Below the pieces are notes generated by a model that worked only from the letters and a program-made list of their open reading frames with translations, was not told the DNA's origin and searched no databases. A program made the position numbers and the translations under genes. This document shows, in pieces, positions 24,426-35,530 of a stretch of DNA of 64,000 bases (its first letter is position 1; every line of letters begins with the position of its first letter). The stretch covers positions 45,223,762 to 45,287,761 of the forward strand of contig NC_053042.1 in assembly GCF_003473485.1 (NCBI RefSeq), written 5' to 3'. Source of the DNA: Medicago truncatula. Taxonomy: Eukaryota; Streptophyta; Magnoliopsida; Fabales; Fabaceae.

Positions 24426-26903
24426 ATTTTATTGTATGAAAAATGGAATGAACAGGTGTGAGGGAAAATTTAAAAGGAACATGTACCTATGGTCGTCGTA
24501 AACTTAACAAACATTATCATAAAGGAACATGTACCTTTGGTCGTTATGTACTTCACAAAGTTATAATGGTATACAAAAGATCAATTACAATGTCTCTCTA
24601 AAAAAAAGAAAGATTAATTACAATAATTGAAAATAAGAGTGATAGATAATTAAAAATAAATATAAAAAAATCGTACATGTTATAAAACTATATATAAAAT
24701 GAAACAAATTTGTTTGGCTAGAACAATTTATATTCTGGAACAATGATGTATAAATAACTAAACAAACTTATATTCGTAGGACAAAAGAAATATATACGAT
24801 CAGTTAATTTCGTCTTGTTTGAACATATTTTTGTTAAATAAAAATATTTAATTTAAACAGTGATCGTATCAAAACTTAGAATTAAACTAAGCATACGTAA
24901 AAAAAACCTATAAATTATTTTACTATCAACTCGCTGTTAAACAAAATCAATTTTACATAATTAATTAATTCAAAATTAATTTTTGTTACTGCATAACCAA
25001 ACGCAAAGATAACAACGGAGGTCGTGCGACTTGCAATGCAAAATGCAACCCGTACATAGTTTTCTTTTTCCTTCTTTTTTTGAGCAAGCCATGCATAGTT
25101 TCATCAATATTTTTTGTACGAATACAAATGACAATCATTTGTATTTCTTTTTCATCTTTTGCAATAAAAAATGATGTGTCTTTTCTTTATTTCGCATATT
25201 TTTTTAACTCCTGAAGTGGATCACCACCGATGTTAATATATTCTATTTTTATGTCTTCAAAAAAAATATTTATAATATTATTATAAGCAAGAGTTAGTAG
25301 TTAGAAATCGGTATGGAAAGGGAGAATTTGTTAGCAACATGATCAAATTATTTATAGATAACGTTCCACTTGGTTAACTATATTGCAAGAAGTGAAAAGT
25401 TTGTAATATAGTCAACAAAAAGAAGTATTTTAATTTTCAGTTAGCCTTCCCTAATTGGTTAGTTTGTTATTATAACCAATCTAATTAGGTTGGATTAGTC
25501 TACTATATCTCTTTGAGTTCCTCTTGTATAGACACTCCTTTCCAATTGCATTCAGATTATTCTATTTTTCAATAGTTCAAGAATATTCACTTTATCTCTT
25601 CTTGTTCCATTATTTAATAGTTTGAGCTAAAGAATATTTGCTAGGCAACTTTTATTTCCAAGTATAAGTTATGCATATAGCTGTCTCCTTGCATTGAACA
25701 GCCTCCCCTAAAAAATGATGTTAAATTTAGGTCACTACAAAATGCACGATGGTTTGTTAAAGGCTTAATAAATTTTTACCAAATGTGAAGCTCTCTTTTT
25801 TGTAGGGGAGATTGAGGATTATTCATTTATTCTACAATGTGTTTGACACACCCTTTAAAGAAATCACAAACTGGTAGTGTTGAAAGGCAAAGAAGGGTAC
25901 TTAAAGGGGAAAAAATTAAGTATCTAGTGATGCTGCATGTTACTATTATATTTAATTTCTTGGTCCCAAAGTTGTGTTTCTGCCTAAACTTTGTTGCACC
26001 AAATTTAGTGACTTTAATTATGGAGAGGGACGTTCACCCGTAAATAAAGTATTCATGTAGAGTGACATATATATCAAAGCACTTAATTAAATGCCGTTTT
26101 AACAGAAGATTACTAATACAAAGATATTAATTGTAGGCATTTAGTATGAAATCCATAAGGTGAACAAATAGAATTGTTTTTTTATTTGAAAAGACAATTG
26201 ATTTACTTTACTTTGTATAGTGACCTGAAATGTTGTTCAGAATACAAAAGTATAAGAATTTATCTAACCTTTTTTTAGAAAAATAAATTAAAATACTACT
26301 ATTACATACATGTTGCATGGTATTTTAAATAACAATTATTTTAGGGCAGAAAAAAATAATATTAAAGTGACAATTATTTTAAAATAGATGGAGTAATTGC
26401 TTATTTTAAAATATTTAAAAAATGTCTCGAACGTGCTCATTAGCCTAACCCTATTTTAATTACGTAAATTTGTGTATTGTTCCACTTGTGAGACAGATTA
26501 CTTTTTGGATTTGAATTTTTTTATTATGTAGACCTAAACATACATATTCAAAAAATAATTGAAGGTATAAAGCCTTGGCTGTATGGCCCTTAGACCAGCC
26601 GTGGCAAAGCGAATTTATTTCGAAAATAAATAAGTAATGTAGCATTTGTCTAAAAGTGTTTTCGTCATTTAAAATCATTAGTATACACCATTTTATTTTT
26701 TATGAAATGGAAAATAAAAGACACAAAAAAACAAGGAAACAAGAAAAGGAACTAAGACTGTGGAGATCAAACGCCATCAACACCGGCCATATACACTATC
26801 TATTTTAAATCTTCAAGGTATCATTGGAGGAAGTTTTAGTCTTCACAAGTCAAACGACACATTCATTTACCTCTTTAAGAATATGCGGAAAATGGATGTT
26901 TCA
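24426..26903. other. Intergenic; possible old LTR fragment near 25430-25620
   Basis: The stretch 25430-25620 has the general look of a copia LTR end (TTCCCTAATTGGTTAG-type repeats, then CTCTTGTATAGACACTCC and a C/T-rich end), but no ends or target duplication could be fixed. The rest is AT-rich without a supported gene. An open frame at 25837-26043 lacks family features. Confidence 0.3.
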
Positions 26904-27370
26904 TTACCCCATGCAAAAATGGCAAATTATTTGGATGAGCGTAACACAAGCATGGAGTTGAGAAGTTTTACGAGAAGTCAAATCAACAACTAGAATGAAA
27001 TTTGATTCGATGATAATATTTTTGAATCCTTTAACTTGAGCAATCTTGAAACTATTTAAAATTGCATGAAGTTTGGCATACAAGGAAGTAGAGATCTCAA
27101 TAAAGTTGGAGAATCCAAGTAACCAGTCACCATTGATGTTGCGCAAGATGCCGCCCAAGCCCGATCTTTCAAGATTGTTGAAAGAGCTGACATCCACATT
27201 AAATTTATTGTCTTCATGAGGAGGAATCCAAGTGAATTTTGTTAAGCCATTGTCAAATAATTTATTTACTATCATTGAAGATCATGTTGTTTCGAGTCTG
27301 CCAGATAATCCGACAAGTGACTATAAACATAATCTAGTTGAAATATGTAACATGGTCTACAGACCAATCT
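26904..27370 (-). pseudogene. Plant RNase H-like domain fragment of a LINE
   Basis: Minus-strand translation gives IIWQTRNNMIFND, a stop region, then FTWIPPHEDNKFNVDVSSF, GLGGILRNINGDWLLGFSNF and LYAKLHAILNSFKIAQVKGF. These match the RNase H domain that ends plant L1 ORF2 proteins, where the usual phrases are WxPPxxxxxKxNxDG, GxGGxxRDxxGxW and AExxAxxxGL. The usual Asp-Gly and catalytic Glu positions are altered (DVSS; AK in place of AE) and stops break the upstream part, so it is a decayed fragment. Confidence 0.7.
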
Positions 27371-27576
27371 AGGAATTTAATCTAGTGAAAGGGGCTAGAT
27401 CATATGATTCGGGGAACCAAAGTTTTAGTTCAGACCCAAAGAAGTATCCATGCTTAATGTCCGACATAACTAAAATAGGAATACTTATGATAGATGTAAT
27501 TTATGAGAAAATAAGTAATACTTACTATTTTCATATAGTTAAGCAATGCTCTAAGAGAATTTGTTCCATTTTTCAT

Positions 27577-27931
27577 AAAAGAAATGATATTTTTACAACG
27601 TTTGATAACTTTTGAACAACTCTCTCTTATATTCACATTGTGTTTCTATCCTATCTATTTTTTTTTTCTCTCTCTCTCTCTAACACTATTATTTTTTACT
27701 AATAAGAAGAGATAAATAAAAAATTGTGTCAAAATGGTTATACAAATATAATTAGACGGTCATAATTCATCGTCCATTTGAAATTTAAAGTCTATGACAC
27801 ATCCTTTATTGTGTGGTACCTCTTGTCAAGAAATCAATGGAGTCACATTAATCACCAAGTCTTAACATTTTGATTACGATTATACACATGGTTCATATAA
27901 CACCGTTTAATTATAAGATTGAATTTGCATA
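27577..27931 (+). repeat. Left arm of a long inverted repeat (about 355 bp)
   Basis: Reads as the near-exact reverse complement of 29391-29753 with small indels. Shared exact blocks include AATCAATGGAGTCACATTAA, TACGATTATACACATGGTTC and CTAATAAGAA. The outer half is a MITE of the ATGATATTTGTAC family; the inner half (about 180 bp) is other sequence. The inner end stops exactly where a Stowaway-like MITE begins. Confidence 0.85.
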
Positions 27932-28213
27932 CTTCCTCCGTCCCAAATTATATGACATTTTGGACATTTCACATGTGTTAAGAAATATAATTGATTTGGT
28001 GTGAGATAGGGATAATAGGAGTTATTTTATAAAACTGTCCTTAAATAGATTGTACGTGAAAGATAAATTAAAGAATTGAAAGAAAAAATAGTAATAAATA
28101 GTTAAAAGTATAATAGAAAAAGTAACATTAATGTTTCACTGGTATTGTAAAACGATTTATAATTTGCACAACTTTTTTTCCAAAATGACTTCTAATTTGA
28201 GACGGAGCGAGTA
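27930..28213. mobile_element. Stowaway-like MITE, copy 1
   Basis: Starts TACTTCCTCCGTCCCAAATT and ends with its rough complement (TTTGAGACGGAGCGAGTA), with TA at both edges. The internal phrase GACATTTCACATGTGTTAAG matches the element at 31290-31574, so the two are copies of one family about 3.4 kb apart. Stowaway (Tc1/Mariner) class by ends and TA target. Confidence 0.72.
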
Positions 28214-28233
28214 ATATTTACTAATACATATAC

Positions 28234-28405
28234 AAGGTTTTATCTAACATGTGCAACTAAAAGTGGAAACTTTTTTTAATGAAAAAAAACAAATATTTAT
28301 TTAAAATATGTATATTTAATATTAAATGCACAAGTTCCAATGCATACTTACCTTTTTGAATTTTTTAACATGTGTAAATTTGCATAATTTGAAAAACTCG
28401 TATAT
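28234..28405. mobile_element. MITE-like repeat related to 35341-35530
   Basis: Shares the order CTAACATGTGCAACTAAAA, AATGCACAAGTTCCAA and a TGCAAATTTGCA-like end with the repeat at 35341-35530. This copy is more decayed and has lost part of its left palindrome. Confidence 0.5.
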
Positions 28406-29242
28406 TTTCCAAAAAAAAAAAAAACTCATATATATATATATGAGTTTGTTAACTTAGACCAACAAAAAATATGAATATCCATTCCCTCAAAAAAAAAAAT
28501 ATGAATGTCCAAGTTAGCGAAAGTGTACCTTTTCATTTCGATAAAAATATCATTCATCTTTAATATTTAAAACTAATAACTTGATGGTTACTTTAGTAAT
28601 TTTCATTAAAATATATATGTTAACCGCATTAATTTACTAACTTAGACCCACTTTTTATTTTATAACAAATAGCTTGAGGACAATTTATTAATTTTTCCAA
28701 AAAATTAGGAAACAATTGTTGGATTTTTTTTATTGAAAAATAAAATAAAATGAAATTTATTAAACTATCCACTACTTTAAATTGGTTTACATTAATGAAT
28801 ATTAGTTTTTTTGTTAAAATAAAAATATGCAATTTTGCTAATTTTTTTTTGGTTACAAAGCAAATTTAATTTTGCTAATTTAAACCTTCTTGTTTTTGTT
28901 AGTCAAAGTTACCAAATCTCATATAAATTAATAATAGAGGGTCGTAACAGTTGGAGGTTAGGAGGAGTGATTATTGTAAACGGCAATATATGAATATGTC
29001 GGTTTCCAATATCACAAAGGTACTACCCTATGTCCTTTATTATAAGACCTCTGCATATTTCATTGGTATTAAGAAATGTTTTTGTAAAAAAATTTGAAAA
29101 AAGTTTGTGTGTTATTTTTATATAGTTACTACAATTGATGATATAATAGGAGAAAAAAAATCAATTTCTGTTTTCTAGTTATAAATTTGAATAATTCTGT
29201 AAAGTAGACATTAATACACGTGAAACTTTAAAAATAATCTTA
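28406..29242. other. Spacer of the inverted repeat, AT-rich
   Basis: Contains A/T homopolymers and, near 29022-29080, a phrase like a worn Stowaway end (CCTATGTCCTTTATTATAAG). No gene seen. Confidence 0.35.
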
Positions 29243-29330
29243 TTTTTTTGTCAAGTAGTCTGGCGGCTAGAGAAATTCACCTTAAATGTGAATAACTGAG
29301 GTGTTCGGGATTCGAACCCCGACCCTTACA
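29243..29330 (-). mobile_element. tRNA-derived SINE fragment
   Basis: On the minus strand: GGGGTTCGAATCCCGAACAC (box B), a TTCACATTTAAGGTGAATTT block, CTAGCCGCCAGACTACTTG and an A-rich tail. The CTAGCC..AC...CTAC 3' end matches the SINE at 30886-31023. The box A half is missing. Confidence 0.62.
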
Positions 29331-29390
29331 TATAAGAGAAGAATTTCATATTTTTAACGGAAAAGATAAATTTATATTAAGAGAAGACAA

Positions 29391-29753
29391 ATATGCAAAT
29401 TCAGTCTTATAATTAATTAAACGGTGGAATATGAACCATGTGTATAATCGTACTCAAACTGTAAGGACTTGGTGATTAATGTGACTCCATTGATTTCTTG
29501 ACGAGAGGTAACACACAATAAAGGAGGTGTCGTAGATTTTAAATTTCAAAGGGACAATAAATTAGGACAGTCTAATGATATTTGTACAACTATTTTTTGA
29601 TAACTTTTGAGACAATTTTTTATTTATCTTTTCTTATTAGTTAAAAATAATAGTGATAGAGAGGGAAAAAAAGAGATAGGATATGAACACAATCCAAATA
29701 TAAGAGATGGTTGTTCAAAAGTTGTCACACGTTGTACAAATATCATTTCTTTT
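29391..29753 (-). repeat. Right arm of a long inverted repeat (about 363 bp)
   Basis: Reverse-complement partner of 27577-27931; see that entry. The spacer between the arms is about 1.46 kb. Past the outer ends a short further match (ACTTACTATTTT) remains, separated on the left side by about 40 extra bases. An RNA crossing both arms could form a stem of roughly 350 bp. Confidence 0.85.
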
Positions 29754-30885
29754 ATAAAAATAGTAAGTTTTACATTAAAAATTATATAATTATGGCTTTT
29801 ATATTTGTTTAATTTATATTTTAAAGTTAAAATATCTTTTGTTAGCTTTTTTAAACAATATTATTAGGACATTTGTTAACAACACTCATTTTTTTTTTTT
29901 ACATTTCAGACAAGAGGAAATATATTACTATTATGGATTATCCATATCAATTGAGTTAAGTTCACGAGTAGATTAAGAGTAATCTCTTATTACAAGTAAA
30001 GTAACTCTTGCATTAAATGCTTTTACCTTCTTTTAACCGTCAGCCGCTCCATGTGTTTATTCTAGTTAGCCATAAATTAGCCATCACCTCCATTGAACCA
30101 CGTCATGTCAATGTTCAACCATAGTGGTTGGGTCCATTAATTAAATGTCATTATCACAACCCTCTCACACACTTTACCATTCCCCGACTCAAACCCAATT
30201 TTTTCAGTAACTTCTTAAAATAAAAGTACAAGGCGATTCACTTTCTTTTTTTAAGGATTCACTTTTCTTTAATATCCAAAATCTTGTGAAAAGTATACTC
30301 TTGCCATTTCACAATATGTGCCACATTTGTAAAAGAAAATGACAAATACTAAGGGTTAAGTTATATGTTATGAAACTCAATACTTCCTTCAGCCTTTTTT
30401 ATAAGAATACTTTGCAAAGATTACACCCGTCCCTAAATATAGGAGCTTTATGCAAAAATTGCTGAGATTAAAAAAGTTGTTTGTAGTATTAAATTTGTAT
30501 ATAGTTACTACTATTGTTTTTACAATTTTATCTTTAAGAGAGAGTTAATTTATGTTTTCAACATAATATTTATTGTTAATTGAAGAAAAAGATGCAAAAT
30601 AAATAAGGGTATGTTGGTAAAAAAATAATTAATGTACTTAGAAATACCAAATAAATCTTATAAAAAGGGACAATTTTTTTTCTTCTCAAAAGTATCTTAT
30701 AATTAGGAATGGATGTAATAAGTATTAAGAAAAGTTGTTGAATTAATAAAGTTGTTTTAAATATGTGTGACTTTTATTGTAGTAAATTAAAAAAGAATTA
30801 GTGATACATTTAGTGTTAATTTTTCATATACCAAAACAAATCGGTAATATTAATAAGGAATATATTGGTAGAAAGAGTAATAACA
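29754..30885. other. Intergenic with worn MITE sequence
   Basis: Around 30381-30720 there are phrases such as TACTTCCTTCAGCC and CCCGTCCCTAAATATAGGAG, and near the end TCTTATAATTAGGAATGGAT, consistent with decayed Stowaway-like elements. No coding region seen. Confidence 0.4.
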
Positions 30886-31023
30886 AGGTGTTCCTGTGAG
30901 CTTAACTCAGTTGATAGGAACATTGTATAATTTATGCAGGGGCCCGGGTTCGAACCCCGATCTCTCTACTTCTCCACATTTAATTGTGTGAGCTCTAGCC
31001 ACTAGGCTACAAGACAAAAAAAA
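30886..31023 (+). mobile_element. tRNA-derived SINE
   Basis: Box A-like CTTAACTCAGTTGATAGG and box B GGTTCGAACCCC (30947-30958) are spaced as in a tRNA-type Pol III promoter. They are followed by a CACATTTAATTGTGTGAGCT hairpin, CTAGCCACTAGGCTAC and a poly(A) tail. Imperfect direct repeats (AAAGAGTAATAACA before, AAAGAATAATAAAT after) look like a target-site duplication. No cloverleaf is possible, so it is not a tRNA gene. Confidence 0.75.
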
Positions 31024-31289
31024 AAAGAATAATAAATCTAAAAATTTGTGTATGATCTTGTAACATCTTAAAATCTGTACATTCAACTTTTTTAAAAGTA
31101 AAAATATTGTAGATATTAGTTGAATATTTATGCACCAAAATAATAGTAACGAAGATATTCATTTATTTATTCTTAAAAAAAAAAAAGGATCTCAACTCTC
31201 TTTAATATGTGTTTTTGGAGCATAAATTAGCACAATCTAAAGAAAAATTATCTTAAAAAGATTCTTGCTTCAATTCATCTTTAATCACT

Positions 31290-31574
31290 TACTCCCTCCG
31301 TTTCAAATTGTAAGATATTTTGGTCATTTCACACGTATTAAGAAATGTAATTAATATTGCGTGGCGAAGAGAAATTATGAGTTGTTTTACAAAATTATCC
31401 CAAATAAATGGTATGGAAAAGATAAATGAAATAATTGAAAGAAGAGAGAGTAATTAATAGTTAAGGATATAATAGGAAAAGTAACATAAATATTTCATTG
31501 GTATTGTAAAGCGACATATTATTTAGAATAATTTTTTTTTCTAAAGCGACATACAATTTAGGACGGAAAGAGTA
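31290..31574. mobile_element. Stowaway-like MITE, copy 2
   Basis: The TACTCCCTCCGTTTCAAATT start and AGGACGGAAAGAGTA end are inverted repeats with TA at both edges. The internal phrase CATTTCACACGTATTAAGAA matches the copy at 27930-28213. No coding capacity. Confidence 0.75.
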
Positions 31575-31621
31575 TTTTACAATTGTACCTTTTGTTAAAT
31601 TTATATGTATCACTCTTCGGT

Positions 31622-31728
31622 TAGTCCCTCCATCTTGTTTTAATTGTTTCTAGAGATGTGGGTCATTTTTAAAGAAATGATTTATTGTTTTAATGTTAAT
31701 GGACAATTAAAATTAGATGGATGGAGTA
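31622..31728. mobile_element. Short Stowaway-like MITE
   Basis: The left end TAGTCCCTCCATCTTGTTTT and the right end AATTAGATGGATGGAGTA are inverted copies with TA at both ends. A core of about 65 bp carries TCTAGAGATGTGG and a TTAATGGACAATTAAAATT arm. Confidence 0.62.
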
Positions 31729-31799
31729 TTATTCTTCACTTTACATTTATGGCGGTAAAATCAATATGATCCCTCTCTAACAAAAAGAGAAATGTAATA

Positions 31800-31950
31800 T
31801 ACTTCATCCGTTTCAAAATATAAGCAAAATTTATTTTTTAGATTCATTCATTTAATGATGTATCTGATCCATATTATGAACCACATATATAATTAAATGA
31901 ATGAACCTAAAAAATGAATTTTACTTATATTTTAAAAGAGGAAGGAAGTA
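31800..31950. mobile_element. Fold-back Stowaway-like MITE, copy of the family at 59847
   Basis: The start TACTTCATCCGTTTCAAAAT and the complementary end fold together almost along the full length (AAGCAAAATTTATTTTTTAG against CTAAAAAATGAATTTTACTT). The centre is palindromic (GTATCTGATCCATATTATGA...). Same family as 59847-59996 but more diverged. Confidence 0.72.
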
Positions 31951-32795
31951 CTAGTCATCATGGGTAATTTGGCAAAAACACCTTTCTTTTTTTCTTTGCA
32001 ATTAGAGCTTTGCTATTTGTAGCGAAAACAAGTTCACCAATGACTCATGAATGCACTAGCACCGTTAGATATCCTTTTGACATAATAGATAATTGGTTGG
32101 CATAATACATGGGTAGGTGAATAAAATTTTGGCTCGATTACAATACATGTCTCACAATATGCTTAAAGTAAATGCGATAAATATTGTGGGACAGAGAGAG
32201 TAATAGGTGATTTTTACGGTTTAAAGTCCAAACCACCTCTTTTTTAAAACTCTTTAGTAACTCTTAACTCATTGTCCGAGTTATTTGATAAAATTTTATT
32301 AATCATATTTTAGACACGAAATATCTATTGTTATTTAATAATTAATTTTCGTCAAATATCTTGTAGAAAATATATGGTGAATTCTCCATTTTCACCCACA
32401 TTTTTCTCCGTATACAAAAGTCAGAATTTGAACCATATTCATCTAATCATTTAAGGTGCTCGAATCCGTGACCCTACGTTAAAAATTCAATCCTATACAA
32501 CTACAACATAATATTGCAGTTATAGAGACCGTTAGATTTGAAGAGAGAACTGTTTCTCCAAATCTAATTGTCTCTGTATGTACATTACCATAAAGGATCT
32601 ACATGCCTTGTATTGTTGCCTCACTTGAAAGTCCAACCAATCATGCTGGCTAACTTGAAAGTGCTTTTATTAAACCCACCTAAAATTTCACACCACCCTC
32701 CATTCTTATAACCATCTATCTATGTCTCCTCCATTCTTATAATAATCACCTCCACCAATTCCTTCTTTAATTTTCCCCTCTCATTCCAAATCAAA
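31951..32795 (+). promoter_or_regulatory. 5' flank of the CYP77A gene
   Basis: AT-rich upstream region. The last 130 bases turn pyrimidine-rich (two related CTCCATTCTTATAA phrases near 32697-32743), as in plant 5' UTRs. No TATA box can be fixed with confidence. No other gene seen. Confidence 0.35.
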
Positions 32796-34358
32796 ATGAC
32801 TTCCTCTCTCTTTTCATCCTCTGCCTCTCTTTCTACTTACTACCATCTCATCTTCACAGTCTTGGCCTTTCTCTTATCAGCCCTTATTTTCTTCCTCACA
32901 CAAAAAACCAAATCCAAACACCATAACCTTCCACCAGGTCCACAAGGATGGCCTGTTGTTGGCAACCTTTTCCAAGTTGCGCGTTCCGGCAAACAATTCC
33001 AAGATTATGTGAAAGATATGAAAGCAAAATATGGCTCAATCTTCACACTCAAGATGGGAACAAGGACAATGATCATCATCACAGATGCAAAACTTGTGCA
33101 TGAAGCTTTCATTCAAAAGGGTGCTCTCTATGCATCTAGACCACCTGAGAATCCAACAAGGAACATATTCAGTGCAAACAAGTTCACTGTGAATGCTGCA
33201 GTTTATGGTCCTGTTTGGAAATCACTAAGAAGAAACATGGTTCAGAACATGCTGAGTTCAACTAGACTCAAGGAGTTTAAAAGTGTTAGAGACAAAGCAA
33301 TGGATAAACTCATCAATAGGCTTAAAGTTAATGCTGAGAATAACAATGGCGTTGTTATTGTTGTCAGAGATGCAAGGTTTGCTGTTTTTTGCATACTTGT
33401 TGTTATGTGTTTTGGTTTAGAAATGGATGAAGAAAAACTTGAGAGAATAGATCAAGTTATGAAGAATGTCCTAATCACTTTAGATCCAAGAATTGATGAC
33501 TTTTTACCAATCCTAAGCGTGTTTTTCTCTAAACAAAGAAAGAGAGCTTTGGAAGTTCGCAAAGAACAAGTCGAATTCCTAGTTCCTTTCATTGAACAAA
33601 GAAGGAGAGCATTTCAAAACCCTGGTTCAGATCAAACAGCTACAACATTTTCATACTTAGACACACTTTTTGATATCAAAGTTCATGAAGGTAAGAAATC
33701 AACACCTTCTAATGAAGAATTGGTTTCACTTATCTCAGAGTTTCTGAATGGAGGAACAGATACAACAGCTACTGCTGTTGAATGGGGAATTGCACAACTC
33801 ATTGACAACCCTGAAATTCAAGCAAAACTTTATCAAGAAATTAATAGTATAGTTGGAGATAAGAAAGTAGAAGAAAAAGATGTTGAGAAAATGCCTTATT
33901 TACAAGCTGTGGTGAAAGAGTTATTAAGGAAGCATCCACCAACACATTTTGTACTAACACATGCTGTTACTGAACCTACCACATTAGGAGGTTATGATAT
34001 ACCAATTGATGCAAATGTTGAGGTATATACAGCTGGCATAGGTGAGGACCCTAAATTATGGTCCAACCCTGAAAAGTTTGATCCTGAAAGGTTTCTTTCT
34101 AAGGGTGAGGAAGCTGATATAACTGGTGTTACAGGAGTAAAAATGATGCCATTTGGTGTTGGGAGAAGGATTTGTCCTGGTTTGGCTATTGGTACTGTGC
34201 ATATTCATTTGATGTTGGCTAGGATGGTTCAAGAGTTTGAATGGAGTGCTTATCCACCAGGGAAGAAGATAGATTTCTCTGGAAAGATGGAGTTTACTGT
34301 TGTGATGAAGGAGTCTTTAAGAGCAAAAATCAAGCCAAGAGGAGAAACTTTGAAGTAG
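32796..34358 (+). CDS. Cytochrome P450, CYP77A family
   Basis: Intronless 520-residue protein. It is predicted to be an ER-anchored haem monooxygenase acting on fatty acids; characterised CYP77A enzymes hydroxylate or epoxidise C18 fatty acids for cutin. Seen: N-terminal membrane anchor (about residues 16-34), proline hinge LPPGPQGWPVVGN (45 on), I-helix GGTDTTA (319-325), K-helix ELLR (375-378), PERF (430-433), and haem loop FGVGRRICPG with ligand Cys460. The phrases ENPTRNIFSANKFTVNA and YGPVWKSLRRNMVQNML, and the C-terminal VQEFEWSAYPPGKKIDF, are typical of CYP77A. Length is normal for the family. The ATG at 32796 follows a pyrimidine-rich leader with no upstream in-frame alternative of better context. 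No damage seen. Substrate is inferred from the family only. Confidence 0.96.
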   Translation: MTSSLFSSSASLSTYYHLIFTVLAFLLSALIFFLTQKTKSKHHNLPPGPQGWPVVGNLFQVARSGKQFQDYVKDMKAKYGSIFTLKMGTRTMIIITDAKLVHEAFIQKGALYASRPPENPTRNIFSANKFTVNAAVYGPVWKSLRRNMVQNMLSSTRLKEFKSVRDKAMDKLINRLKVNAENNNGVVIVVRDARFAVFCILVVMCFGLEMDEEKLERIDQVMKNVLITLDPRIDDFLPILSVFFSKQRKRALEVRKEQVEFLVPFIEQRRRAFQNPGSDQTATTFSYLDTLFDIKVHEGKKSTPSNEELVSLISEFLNGGTDTTATAVEWGIAQLIDNPEIQAKLYQEINSIVGDKKVEEKDVEKMPYLQAVVKELLRKHPPTHFVLTHAVTEPTTLGGYDIPIDANVEVYTAGIGEDPKLWSNPEKFDPERFLSKGEEADITGVTGVKMMPFGVGRRICPGLAIGTVHIHLMLARMVQEFEWSAYPPGKKIDFSGKMEFTVVMKESLRAKIKPRGETLK

Positions 34359-35225
34359 TTGTATAATTTTTCTTTGTTAGTTCTGGTTGTTTGGTTTGTT
34401 TCTTCTACAAAGATTTACATATACATCATGTAATAATTACTTATGTATTTTGTTGTGTGATCTTAACTAGTAATCTTGTTTGTTTTAGAGCTGTCATAAT
34501 TGTATCTTATTATAAATAAACGAATTAATTAAAGAATTCATATCTTGACTAATTATGTGAAATACAATAATGGAAGGAAATCTGTAAATATTATCAAAAA
34601 TATATAAGAAAACTCAATTTCTAATTATGTGATCTTGAGAAGAATCTACTTTCTAATTGATTTAAGATTCATAGGAATTTGGTCAGGTGAAATGTCAATA
34701 TGGATGAACAAGTTGCAGTGAGGACCCAAGGGAGCTATTTAGGACAGGCAGATAGCAGTAGTTGAATTGATTCATCATGAATCATATGACAGGATCGCAA
34801 GTATTACTGACAGGTTAAATAGTTTGCAGAAATGTGATACGTACGTATATATGTACATACTACATAGTACTAAAGGACTAACTATAGTTTTCATAATTTT
34901 ATAGATAAAAAAATGGGTTATGGATTTTCTCAAATTTTTTCTCTCATGTTTCATGATCTACATCATTAAAACTCACTTTTATCTAAATTCTTTTTTTCTC
35001 TCCTTTCAAATGAATGGTGAAGATTTTAATGTCACGTGAGAGGATCCATTCCCAAAAAAAGGTAACACGACACATACTTCGTAAATATAAAGTATTTTGT
35101 TCATTAAGCACATCAACTATAGTTAAAAACTCTGTTTTCTACGACAGTTAAATAAATACCCACTTTTAAACACTCCTCCCATTTTTAATGTGAAACACAC
35201 TCAATTTTCTTTTTAACAAGGGTCT
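34359..35225. other. 3' flank of CYP77A and intergenic sequence
   Basis: The first 200 bases include T-rich and AATAA-like sequence (about 34500-34520) that could direct polyadenylation. No gene seen after that. Confidence 0.35.
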
Positions 35226-35330
35226 AGATATCAATGAAGGTTGACTCAATTGATAAGAAGTTGACTCATCTGAAAGATCGTGAGTTCAACTCCCGCAGTT
35301 AATGTGAGCACATCTTTGGTGATTGATTTG
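35226..35330 (+). repeat. tRNA-like SINE fragment
   Basis: TTGACTCAATTGATAAG resembles box A and GTGAGTTCAACTCCCGC resembles box B, 45 bases later. They are followed by AATGTGAGCACATCTTTGG. Acceptor-stem pairing is lacking, so it is a tRNA-derived repeat, not a tRNA gene. Ends not defined. Confidence 0.45.
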
Positions 35331-35340
35331 TATATATATA

Positions 35341-35530
35341 TGGGATTGTCTAACATGTGCAATATTGCACATGTTAAAGCAACTAAAAATAGTAACTTTT
35401 TATTGAAACCAACAATTAATTATTAAAAATCTACATAATTAATATAAAATGCACAAGTTCCAAGTCAAAGTTACTACTTTAAACTTCTTATCATATGCAA
35501 ATTTGCACATGATAGAAAAACCCTATATAT
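35341..35530. mobile_element. MITE with palindromic ends
   Basis: The left end has the perfect palindrome ACATGTGCAATATTGCACATGT cut here as ACATGTGCAAT/ATTGCACATGT. The right end has CATATGCAAATTTGCACATG, and the two ends are also inverted copies of each other. Related to 28234-28405. About 190 bp, no coding capacity. Confidence 0.62.

Noticed and set aside
30901..30965. A tRNA gene
   Set aside because: Boxes A and B are present but no acceptor stem or anticodon arm pairs; A-tail and flanking repeats make it a SINE.
35250..35310. A tRNA gene
   Set aside because: Box-like words only; no cloverleaf.
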